Assembly (NCBI GenBank): GCA_951213105.1
Contig: OX578135.1
Span: 160,261,250-160,325,249, forward strand
DNA from: Amaurobius ferox
Lineage: Eukaryota > Arthropoda > Arachnida > Araneae > Amaurobiidae
DNA: 64,000 nt
Direction of reading: 5' to 3'
A program made the translations under genes and the position numbers. Shown in pieces: positions 22,564 to 32,723 of the stretch. The notes below the pieces were generated by a model that did no database searches, was not told the origin of the DNA, and was given only the letters and a program-made list of their open reading frames with translations. Position 1 is the first letter of the stretch. Each line of letters begins with the position of its first letter.

Positions 22564-23265
22564 TTTGAATTGTACCTGATACGATCTTTCACATCTTGTG
22601 AGAATCGTCGGGTTTTTCACCATCTCTCAACACCAGATGAATCTGAGAGCTATCGAACTGTTTGGGATAGAGTATGTCAAATACCTGTCTTTTTGGGAGG
22701 TTCTTCGTTTGGGATGGACGCTGTCCCACCCGTAAGGAAAAAGTTAAATGCATTTTTTTCGAAACGGAATTTTCAAAGATTTTATATTTTTAAAATGCTC
22801 CATGCGTTTTAATTTCTGTTTGAGATGCATGAAATTTGGCAAGAAGACACCTTTCATACTTTTTAATGAAACTGGGTATGCATTTTATAATTGGACTTTA
22901 TTAAGGTAATTAAAAGTGAATAAGAACCTAATAAAATGATGAAAATTAAGTTTTAATGCAGAAAAATATTTTTAAAAAATTAACTTTCTATGGGATTTAA
23001 AAAGGAATACCCAAATGTGTTCATAAAGTGTTTTTGAGTGATCGTAATGTAAAATGAATCAAAAATGTGAACAAATGGCACGCAAGGAGCATTTTCAAAT
23101 TTTCGTTACAAAATTAAATTTAAAAATAAATACAAAATTATAACAAAATTGAAAAAAAATTAATGGTATTTTATAATGTTTTATAGTTTATATAGTAATG
23201 TTGTATTTTCATGTTTCTAAGTCAATAAATAAATAAAAAAAAATCAACGTCCACCGTCCCTTTAA

Positions 23266-24492
23266 ATACTTTTCACAATCGATTTCAAACACTGTTGGCA
23301 ATTTAGCAACTAAGCATTTTAACAATCAGTACCCGAGTAGCGGTGTGTATAGGGCCAAGCTCAACATTGACCTAACCCTAACACATCTCATGCCAGCTAC
23401 GATAACGTCAACGCTCTAAAAATGGTGGTTTTGAGTTAATTCCATATTTGAATTTACGATGATATTTTCTTAGTTACAAAACTCTCCGCAAGCAGAAGTG
23501 GCGTAATTGCAATGAGTCTGTTTTGAACTGAATCAGTCATGAACAGTATCTTCTGAAAGGTTCATTTCATTCACAACATTTTTAGGAAATCTGGAGACGC
23601 GAATTTGGTCAAGAGCGAGTCGAAAAGAGGAGCACAACTCAAATAAAATATTCACAAATCAAAACTTCTGAATTATTATGCCAACAAAACTGTCACAACT
23701 AAAATCACAATTTTTTTAATCGACAAGAGGACACAATTCAAAGTGCCTCTTATTTCCAACCACTAGAGAAGGAAACTGAATTTGAAATTTTTTTGGCATC
23801 ATTCTAAAAGAAATGGGCAACCTTCAAAGACTGTTTTCTTCAAATGTCCGATGACTTTTGAAGAAAACTGCTGTCCTCTTAAAACTTTTTCATTTTTCGT
23901 TTTTTGCTCATACTGAAAATCTGAAGAGTGGAGAGGGGGTTAGGTGTAGCGTTATTGGAGCCGACAAGCGATATGTTATTCCTTTTATTGTTCTTCTCTC
24001 GTACAAATTCGATAGCAGGAACTGAAAACTTTCTTCTAAATTCCCCTAGAAATTTCCATATTTATGACCCTGATACTAAGAACTCATGTTTAACTCATGA
24101 TCCCGAAGAGGGAAGAGTTCAGATCCGATGCCTGGGTGGTTCAGCCAGCCGATTCTGGAAGTGGGCCCGTGCGTGATCGGTTAATGTCCGACCCAATTGG
24201 TCATTCAAGTGCAGTGAATGTGCAAGACAAAAGGATTTACGCTTTATCGGCCAGCCGTCGAAATATAGCCCCTCTACAGGATATTTCACCTATGTGTGCA
24301 CATACGAAGGGGCCATAAAAGGAATACCGCGCATGAAGTGTACTTTGACATAAATGCATGAATCTTATGCGGATCTAAGATTATAATCACTCATACTCAC
24401 AGAAGTCGCCTATAAGGCGGCATGGTCGTTGCACTTTCGTGTAGCCTGAACTTACTTTTCATACATACATAGTATATAATGCATAAAGTATT
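23266..24492. other. No supported gene
   Basis: The frame at 23928-24176 and the overlapping frame at 24097-24318 have ordinary-looking codon content, but I recognise no domain and no convincing splice context. Confidence 0.3.
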
Positions 24493-24830
24493 CCCAAGTA
24501 GCACAGGCACGTTCACAGCACATACAGATTTAGTACTACGAAAACGTTTCGATCACGTACTACGGGCACGTACACAGTACGTACTGTGGATACGTACAGA
24601 GCACGTTCTAGTAGCACGTGCCGAATGACGTCTATCTGTCACAGCAAAACACCGTCGAAAAGTACGTACAGAATTGGTGCTATAACACAACTTTTTCACG
24701 TGGTATAGCACGTCGAATACTATTGTTCAGAGAACTTTTATAGTACTATAGATAAGCACGTGTTTCTAGAACCATTTGATAACGTTATATTGCACGTCGA
24801 ATAAGCATGTTAAGACACCTAGATTGGAAC
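24493..24830. mobile_element. Element with CCCAAGTAGCAC end and CACGT-rich interior
   Basis: Begins CCCAAGTAGCACAGGCACGT and is filled with CACGTAC/ACGTGC words. The same 12-bp end occurs inverted at 45678-45689, where it closes a similar ACGT-rich stretch. The right end is uncertain, and a C-run at about 24831-24843 follows. Probably a non-autonomous DNA element. The superfamily is unknown. Confidence 0.45.
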
Positions 24831-24843
24831 CCCCCCCCCCCCC

Positions 24844-26399
24844 GGAGATTGGTAAGGCACGTGACTTGACACACGCAAAACCAATAATGAACTGGTTTAT
24901 GACGTACAATGATGAGCAAATCAAGATATATACACCTACGTATGTTTCGGAAATTAATTGGATTTCCGTCTTCAATGTAAAAAGTATTTTTGCACTGAAG
25001 AAAATCCAGTTAATTTTCGAAACGTACTATGTTTATTAATCTTGATTTGCGCTGCATTTTACGTTGTAAACCAGTTCATTTTAACAGAAATGGTGTTAGG
25101 GTTTTTTATAATTAACTTTCACTAATTTACATGTCTAATATATGTATATATAGTGATGTTCTTCCAAGTGGAGGTTAAAACTACGATCTTCGAATTTGAT
25201 TAACTTAATTAATCTCTCCCCACTTCTTTAAATCCTATGATAATGTTAAATATTTGTTTCACTTTACAAGTCAAAATTATGTAAATGTCACATTAAAATT
25301 TAAATAATGACTTATTTCAGAATGCAGAAAATCAATCAAAATTAATATTTTGAAATAATATGTATGCAAATTATTACTTATGTTCTTTTACTCAGATATA
25401 AATAAAAGCCTCAACTTATCTATTATTTTCCTGTTATTCAATTTTAAAACATTTTTCTGTAACGTTTACACATTTTATAAGATAAAAAAATGAATAAGTA
25501 GCAATATTAATCAATCAAACATTTAGTTAAATGTGTCAAAGATTTTCTTGCACAAAATTTAAATGTTGTCTTTTGATTCTCAGGGATGGACATTTTTGTC
25601 ATCATTTTATTTAATTCATCCTATAAATATTAACATTTGAAGAATACCATTCATAGAAGTTATTTCCAAAGGGACAAAACTTGATTGAAGTGAAAAAATA
25701 ATTTAGGTCCCAGCTTCTTCTTACAATTCTATTGTATTTGAGTTTGATAATATCTCCAGGCCCCTAAATACCTTCCACACCACCGATTGAAGTTGTCCAG
25801 TCTTGATTGAAATAAATTTAATCAGGGGAAAGCTAATGCTTAGAAAAAAAAAATTACTCAAACAGCTGTCAGGAATAATCCACAAACACATGCAGAAAAG
25901 AATTATTTTCCTATTTAACAGCATACAAGGTTGATTAAAATTATCAACCAATTTAGGAGGCCTTCAAATTAAAAACTAGCAATAATGAAGGCAAGAACTG
26001 CCTTTGCCTCTAAAACTGGATGACAGTTTTAATCAATGTTTTATGGTATTAAAGTAAAGGTATTTTTTTTTATAGTGGTGAATATTTTAAGCTGCTCACA
26101 TTGGTTTTGTAAACATTGTAGGCTTATCTTCTTCAAAGAAAGGTATGCCTTTGGCACGGGATCAGTCTTCTTCCAACAATGTCATGTTCCCTAGGGTGTC
26201 TGTCCACAAGGCATCTTAGTTCAGCATTCTCAAGCATCTTGGTTTCAGTTTTTTTTTTCCAATTGACAAAATATAAATATCACATTCACTAGCAACTGAT
26301 TCATTAAGTAGATTGAGTAGCATCATAACTGCTCTTTAGCATGTATCTAATAATTTTTTAATTGTTGATCTCGATCCACCTGGATCACACAAATGAAGT
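24844..26399. other. No gene seen
   Basis: AT-rich sequence without recognised domains or repeats. Confidence 0.35.
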
Positions 26400-26405
26400 G
26401 AGGCT

Positions 26406-26686
26406 CAGGGATGTATCTACAGTAGTCGGGGTTTCCACCACTCAGAATTTCCGACCACCACTCAATTGCCGACCACCACTCATCCAAAAAAATATACATA
26501 TTATAATTACATTTAAAAAAAGTTATATTCAATTTTATCAAATGTTTTTCTTTAATATAAAAGTATACAATACTAATACTGTTTATGTGTGCGAATTAAC
26601 GTAAAGCTTGTTTCGAAATTTTATATTCTCAATTATAATTGTTCTGGAAATCAACCACCACTCACATTTCTCTAGATACATCCCTG
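26406..26686. mobile_element. 281-bp MITE with CAGGGATGTATCTA terminal inverted repeats
   Basis: The left end CAGGGATGTATCTA and right end TAGATACATCCCTG are perfect inverted repeats of 14 bp. GAGGCT directly abuts both ends (26400-26405 and 26687-26692). Subterminal CGACCACCACTC words repeat on the left and return as AACCACCACTCAC on the right. CAGGG ends recall hAT, but hAT elements usually make 8-bp duplications, so the superfamily is left open. Non-coding. Confidence 0.8.
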
Positions 26687-26692
26687 GAGGCT

Positions 26693-27835
26693 GTATATTG
26701 GAATCTTTTTAACTAGCCTAACAATTAAAGAGGATATAAATAGTTAGGGGGTGTAAATAGTTTTTTCCAAAGTTGAGACCTCGCTAAATTTTTATCTTGT
26801 ACCTGCTAATGGTAGATTCACTGCCTTTCATAAAAATTTTTAGGCAAGTTTTAAAGATACAAATATATAAAAATATGATGCGTTGTAATATAGGATAATA
26901 TTCAAGACAGCTATAGCCATCATTTCTGTGCACACCACCAAAAAATACAATGGTATGTCCATCATTTACATGGAAGCATTAAAAATGTTAAACAGTTACC
27001 AGCTGTATAACAGAAATTTAAAAAAAAAATTATTTTAATCAAGAATGAATTTCAAAATTTATGTAATGACTCTTTTTAAGTTGCTTGAACACCAAGGGCT
27101 GAAAAAAAAATCACATTAATAAACTTTTAAATAAAAAGATGAGAAAATGTTTACATAGTTTTCATTTTTATTAAGGTACAATAAGCATGTGTATATTTTG
27201 GTCTAACAGAATATGAAAAAATCGACTATTTTAAACATTTTAATATTTTTTCAGATTCTTGACAAGGAAGAGCTCCTTTGCATTCCTTTAGAAAAGTACT
27301 CATTCTATATTTTAGTTGAAAAGAGTCCTGAAAAAAAAAAGAAAAAAAACTATAATAAAATTAAAGAATTCATTAACTATAACAAATTAACAATCACATT
27401 GTCAACTTTGTTTAAATTATAAAAAATACAAAAGCCATGAAAACTGTTTAGAAATGTCCTATTTCAAAAATGGTCTTTCACAAAGTTAAAAGCAAGCCTG
27501 GACTTATGTTATTGATTCGATCATAGACATACTACTGTAATCAAAAAGTATTCAACCTTATTTCCTTTCATGTAAACTAGTGCGAACTCTGTGGCAGGGC
27601 AGTGTCAGCAGATACATTTGACCTTAATGGGCATGCATGAATTCTTTCATTACTGCTTGACTTAGTTACAACCAAGAAGGCAAGCACCTGGGTTTGTTAT
27701 GTTTTTCATACTTACTGTATCTCCATCTTGAACCACAATGAACTAACGTGTTGAGCAACACCATTCAGCAAGTCTTGTAAAAATCTTGATGCCGAGTCTG
27801 AAACAATCAGGAAGATTTTCTAGCACGCTTTCAGG
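26693..27835. other. No gene seen
   Basis: AT-rich sequence. The 69-codon frame at 27213-27422 is lysine/asparagine-rich low complexity. Confidence 0.35.
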
Positions 27836-27840
27836 AATAA

Positions 27841-28028
27841 TGCTATGGAGATGACACAAAAGTCTGGTGCAATTGTTTCAAGGATGAACAAACGTCTGTT
27901 CATAATGATCACAGTTCAGGCATGCCATCAACAAACAGGAATCTTGAAATTATGGAAGGTGTTTGTGCTTTGGTGATGGAAAACTGTTTTCTATTAACTT
28001 TTAGAAAAATTGAAAATGAACTTTGAAA
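27841..28028 (+). pseudogene. mariner-type transposase, N-terminal helix-turn-helix fragment
   Basis: One frame reads without a stop: CYGDDTKVWCNCFKDEQTSV, then HNDHSSGMPSTNRNLEIMEG, then VCALVMENCFLLTFRKIENE. This matches the order seen in the N-terminal DNA-binding region of mariner-like transposases: W..CFKDG..SV, D..SGRPST, then a second helix-turn-helix with LT.R.I..EL. The catalytic part is absent. Upstream, 27750-27840 may hold further degraded sequence in shifted frames. Called by motif order only. Confidence 0.65.
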
Positions 28029-29805
28029 ATCTTACTGGTTAGCAAGGTTAATAGAATATTAACAGGTTGTCTTGTTCGCTATTCCCCCCATGGTAACATT
28101 TCTGGATGAACTGTGACGTCACTGCTAGACCTTCCAATCTGTAAACAAGCGGCACTTCGTAGAAAAATGTTGGATAATTGTGGAAAATAAAACGGGGGGG
28201 GGGGGGGGGGGGGCGAAGGTATCATCTGGAATTTTATGCTAAAAGAAACAAAGGCTATTTTTATCGTTTTATTCGAAGACGATTTCTTTTTTCTCCGAAA
28301 TTTGTCTAATACTAATGTGGAAGGTAGCTTCAAACTAAAAAGATTCCATTCAACGTTTGCTTTAAAATAAATACGGGTAATTGTGTCATTTTAATGAGAC
28401 TGTAAATATATTTTGTTTTTACAAAATTATTCATAAAATTACAGTAGTTTCTTTTAACTTATGAATATCCCTTTCTTGAACAAAAACCATTTTTATTGAA
28501 TCGAAACTACTCTGTCGTACTCAGGATGAAGCCCTGCAATTTGACGGATCAAGATATAAATGCCATAACAAAAACTTTATTAACAAATTTACTAACAAAA
28601 AAAAATTCTTAACAAACTACATTTGACGTGACTAATAATTATTATTGCAATGGTTTGATAAAATATGTGTTTTTAAATTTAAATCAATTACTGTTTTTTC
28701 TTCAGATGATTTTGAAAGTTTCCTGACTTTATCTCAAATCCGGACAATATATTTTTTCAAAAACATGTAACATTTTTTAACTACACAAAAGCTATGCATT
28801 GCCTGAAAATATTTATTCTAATTTATACTGCATTATTCATGCCTGTAAACCTCGGAAATACAATCAATATTTAAATGACGACTGATTTGCCCCATTTAGA
28901 TTAGAAATATATATTTATATCCTCAAACCGATTCCCATAACGCACCTAACAACTATTGGCTCTTCTCTGACCATTCAATTATCTGTCAACACAGCATTCA
29001 GTAATCTTTGTATAAATTTCTCTTATGTTAAAATCTTAATAGCTTCCCCTCTCATCAAAAATTTGCTATTTCTTTTCATATCGACAGAATTTATTTTCGT
29101 AAACTTCACATTACTATGCATATACTGTTTTATTTTATTCTATATTGCTTGCATACAGTTACTATTGGATAAATATTTAAATAGTTTTCGATCAAAGTTT
29201 CTCAGTTTTTCTTGTCTGTCAGAAAACGGGTCTAGCAGTGATGTCACTCGTCTTTCTTTCCGGGGACAAGTTTTTCCACGAATGAGACAACCTTATATAT
29301 CAGATATTCTACGGACCTTGACTGGTCAGCACATTTTTTTTTTTAATTTTTTATATTTGCATTATTATTCTCAAACTAAAGTAAATATATAACTGTAAAG
29401 CAAATACTACTCCATTTATAACATTACCTGTAACAAATAAGCAAGCATATCCACAAGTTTTAGGGGCAAAAACAAAGTTTTTTCGAAAGGGCAAATGAGA
29501 CAGAGCCGCCACTCCAACAAAGGTAGAAAATGTCTGTCAACAAAAAAATTTTTCCTATGTAAATAAAAGCAAAAAGGAAAAGATTACTATTTAATTATAT
29601 ATATATACATAAAATATATTTGTATTTGGCAATAAAAGTATGACGGAAAACAAATCTGATGTGGTCAACATATGGTTTCCTTTCCATTATGCAATGACTT
29701 CACTTTTTTACAGTTGCAATAATATATACAGATTCATAGCACAAAGTTTGGGCTTTGAATTGTACATTCACATTTGGCACTTTTCTTGATGACAACATGT
29801 AAATA
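28029..29805. other. No supported gene; G-run and an inverted CRE-containing word
   Basis: A G-run of 19 lies at about 28194-28213. TGACGTCACTGCTAGACC at 28114-28131 contains a perfect CRE/ATF word. Its near-perfect inverse GGTCTAGCAGTGATGTCA lies at 29229-29246. No coding exon is recognised. Confidence 0.35.
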
Positions 29806-29807
29806 TA

Positions 29808-31768
29808 CAATGTGATTATAAAAAAAAACTTTGCAGATATATGAGCCCTTAGCGATCATACCGTTCCAGGAAATGTAAAGAAATTTTGGATGCAGGTATT
29901 TTAAGGTATGCGCTCAAGAATAATGTGAAAAAACAACAGTCCTGCTCTCACAGTTAGGGTTACAGTAACACAATTTTGAAATTTTCAAATTGCAATACCT
30001 ACTTTTTTTTAATTGGAATGGGATTTTTACAGTGAAAAACCATAAATGGAGTTGAAACGGTATCTGCAACACAAAATACGTCGGAGCTAGGCAGACTAAG
30101 AAAAAAGTGAAAACAACAAATAAGATCAGACCAGTGACAGAAAAACAAAACATTTTATTGTATATCATAAATTTTCTATGTGCTCGCCTTCACACACGAT
30201 GACACTTTACATGCAACAGATGGTGGATAACACTGAAGCACATACCATGGCAAGAGAAATCTGTTGAACCTCATATGTGATGGTATCTTTCAAATGAAAT
30301 AGAGTTTGCGGATTGCCTGTATACTCTTCGGATTTCATGTATCCCCACAGCCAAAAATCCACTGGAGTGAGATCGGGGGACCTGGGTGGTCACGGAAATG
30401 TGAAATGGCAGGAGATAATTTTGTCACCAAATTGTTGTCAATAAACATTTCATAGAAGATCCCACATGTGGTGGAGTGCCATTTTGCATCCACACGACGT
30501 CAGATAGGGCATTTCACTCATTGCAATTCAGGAATGATGTAATTGGTTAACATTGCTTCATAGCGGTCAGTCACTCGTTACTGTACACGTACATAGGCCT
30601 GCGACAGTAACCTCTTAAGGTGCTTGTTATCCCGCACTACACAGTCACTTTTACGTGGAGTAACGCAAGTGAGACTACCCCATCATGTTGATTTTGGTCA
30701 GTCCAATGCATTCAGAATTCCCATTACCAGTCAAGGAGAAATGTGCCTCGTCCGCCCACAGAATGCATAAAGGCCATCTGTTATCATCGTCACACCGGAT
30801 GAGGAATTCATTAGCAAAATCTAAACCTAGTTGGTTATCATCCACTTGTGCAACATCTGGACATGCTGGAACAGATACGGAAACATGTGGAAAACAGAGC
30901 ACAGAATCTTGCGGACCGTAGAATTTGGCAAATCCAGCATCTGTGAAACACCATGTGCACCTGCAATATGACCTTCGTTTATTGTCTCATGCACTTCTGC
31001 AACAACCTTGACAGGAATGGAATGTCGTCCAGACCGAGATCGATCGCATGTGCAATCAGTTTCTTCAAATTTGTGCATCAAGTCCCGTACAGCTTGCACA
31101 GAACACAGGCATCATCATAGCCAATGGTTTGTGCGATAGACACGTGATGTCTCTGCGACATTTTGCTCATTCAGGTAATACAGCTTTACCATTTCACCTC
31201 GCTGTTTCACTGTAAGCGTCATGTTGGTCAAGTTAAAGTGCAAGAAAGCAAGCAGCACTCAAATCACAATGCCTTTTCTTTCTCAAGGCGATGACGTCAA
31301 CCATGACGGTGTCTTACACCAAACTTGGAAATCTGCATACCTTGGTCTCTTCTCCTTTCGAAGGAGATTCAGCAGGCTGGGTTCTGAGCCGAACACACAG
31401 TGTGAAATGTGACGTCAATGGAACAAAAATTCGTGTTCTGGTGAGCGCCACAGTTGTTATGATTTTTTTTAGTCTTTGCTTAGCACAGGCATTTTTCATG
31501 CTGCAGGTACCGTTTCAATGCCATTTATGGTTTTTCACAGTGAAGATCACATTCCAATAAAAAAAAAAAGCAGGTGTTGCCATTTTAAAATCTTAAAATT
31601 GTGTCACTGTAGTGTAACCCTAACTGTGAGAGCAGGACTTGTTTTTTCACATTATTCTTGAGTGCATACCTTAAAATACCTGCATCCAAAATTTCTTTCC
31701 ACTTCCTTGAAAGGTATGAGCTCTAGGGGCAGCATATATATCGGCTAAGTTTTTTTATAATCACCCTG
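29808..31768 (-). mobile_element. Tc1/mariner-type DNA transposon with long terminal inverted repeats
   Basis: TA dinucleotides flank the element (29806-29807 and 31769-31770). The ends read (CA)ATGTGATTATAAAAAAA on the left and, inverted, CAGGGTGATTATAAAAAAAC on the right. Matching inverted sequence continues inward for about 250-300 bp on each side: left 29808-30090, right 31475-31768. Shared words are TTTTGGATGCAGGTATTTTA, CTGCTCTCACAGTTAGGGTT and AAACCATAAATGG. The transposase relic lies between them on the minus strand. Confidence 0.85.
30178..31223 (-). pseudogene. Tc1/mariner-type transposase remnant (DUF4817-like N-terminus)
   Basis: Minus-strand reading starts MTLTVKQRGEMVKLYYLNEQ, NVAETSRVYRTNHWL, a helix-turn-helix start seen in arthropod transposases of this type. 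It continues QAVRDLMHKFEETDCTCDRS, SGRHSIPVKVVAEVHETINE and STVRKILCSVFHMFPY. The catalytic domain shows ILWADEAHFSLTGN (first D near 30745), then QNGTPPHVG, where the family aspartate of the QDGAPPH motif is N, and finally PRSPDLTPVDFWLWGYMKSE (third D near 30353) and GNPQTLFHLKDTITYEVQQI. Several frameshifts and stops lie between 30360 and 30680. The gene is dead, both by frame breaks and by the changed catalytic residue. Confidence 0.88.
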
Positions 31769-31770
31769 TA

Positions 31771-32715
31771 CTTCAAAGTATCAAATTAACTCATATTTCA
31801 TGCAAATCCAACTTGACAATTAGAAAAATTGACAGTGTTCGTTCAAAGTAGATAACCATCTAATCATTCATTCTGTATAAAACGTGAAATGCAAGGATAA
31901 ATGAATAAAGTAATACTAATACCACAATGTTGTTAGTATTGAATTAATATTAGGTAATTGAAGTTTTATCAAATTTCACATAATATAATTATAATTTCAT
32001 TTCAACACTATATCAAATATCTCAAGGAATGCCTATAAAAAATTTCTCCAGTGACCAATATGAAATATCTTTAAATTTAAGCAAAATGACATATTCTGGA
32101 TCAATCCGATTTGAAAAGATTCTTTGTCAGACTCTTAGCAGAAATTTTATGTTAATAAACACTAGTAAGGAAAGGTATGAGCTTTTAATGAGATAGAGAC
32201 ACAAAAAAATCGTAAAAATGGAAGAACATTTTCCTGATTGAATGATTTGACAGTTATGAATATAATTATACAGCAAAATGAAATAAATGCTATACAAAAA
32301 GGTCCTGCAGCTTTTCAGATACACCTTGAATATGGATGCTACAGCAATTTATTGTTAGACTCAAGTAATCATGGACAGTGGAAGAAACAGGAATCGGAAT
32401 ATATGAAATACCTTGATGATCTTGTTCCATATGGTGATGGGAAAAAATGCTCAAATTTACAATCAGATGATCATTCTTGGATTTAAGAGATAATTTTTCC
32501 TACTTTAATTGTATTTTTTTAACCATGATATGTAAGAAAATTAAGAATTTTAGTACAAATTTAAGTAGTTTCAAGATCCTTAAAAATCAAAACCAGAAGC
32601 TTTTAAGGGCAGCAAGTACCCTGTTTATGATTCCTGCCAGTTTATCTTTTATAAGAAAGTCTGAAAGCAGATTTATGGTGAATGACAAATAGCTTGAAAT
32701 GCAATATGAAAAGAT
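31771..32715. other. AT-rich stretch; one candidate exon inside
   Basis: Apart from the candidate at 32303-32485 nothing is supported. Confidence 0.3.
32303..32485 (+). CDS. Candidate terminal exon, unrecognised protein
   Basis: A pyrimidine-rich acceptor-like stretch (TGCAGCTTTTCAG) precedes an open frame: IHLEYGCYSNLLLDSSNHGQ, WKKQESEYMKYLDDLVPYGD, GKKCSNLQSDDHSWI and a stop at 32485. The composition is acidic and charged, unlike the Lys/Asn/Ile-rich frames that AT-rich noise usually gives here, and codon use is less extreme. No domain is recognised, and I cannot find the preceding exon. The frame could also be chance. Confidence 0.25.
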
Positions 32716-32723
32716 GAAGTAGC

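Larger units (their letters stand above)
20210..22743. mobile_element. Inner TTAA-flanked foldback element (piggyBac-like), expanded and interrupted
   Basis: Left end is TTAA (20206-20209) then CCTTTTGCTTACGGGTGGGA. The right end is the inverted match ...CCCACCCGTAAGGAAAAAG then TTAA (22744-22747). The same ends, more perfectly kept, bound a 313-bp element at 53278-53590. The left arm carries a 121-bp tandem array and a short inverted stretch (21033-21087). The right arm resumes at about 22650 (AACTGTTTGGGATAGAGTAT). The 1.56 kb in between is foreign and includes a PAL element. No protein is encoded. Confidence 0.7.
20130..23261. mobile_element. Outer TTAA-flanked element (piggyBac-like ends), host of a nested insertion
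   Basis: TTAA at 20126-20129 is followed by GGGGACGGTGGGCGTTGA. The inverted counterpart TCAACGTCCACCGTCCCT runs up to TTAA at 23262-23265. TTAA duplication with G+C-rich inverted ends is the mark of the piggyBac superfamily. No transposase frame remains in the 3.1 kb, and most of the interior is occupied by the inner element at 20210-22743. Confidence 0.6.

Noticed and set aside
24097..24318. Small coding exon near 24.1 kb
   Set aside because: Two overlapping frames look equally plausible and neither shows a known domain.
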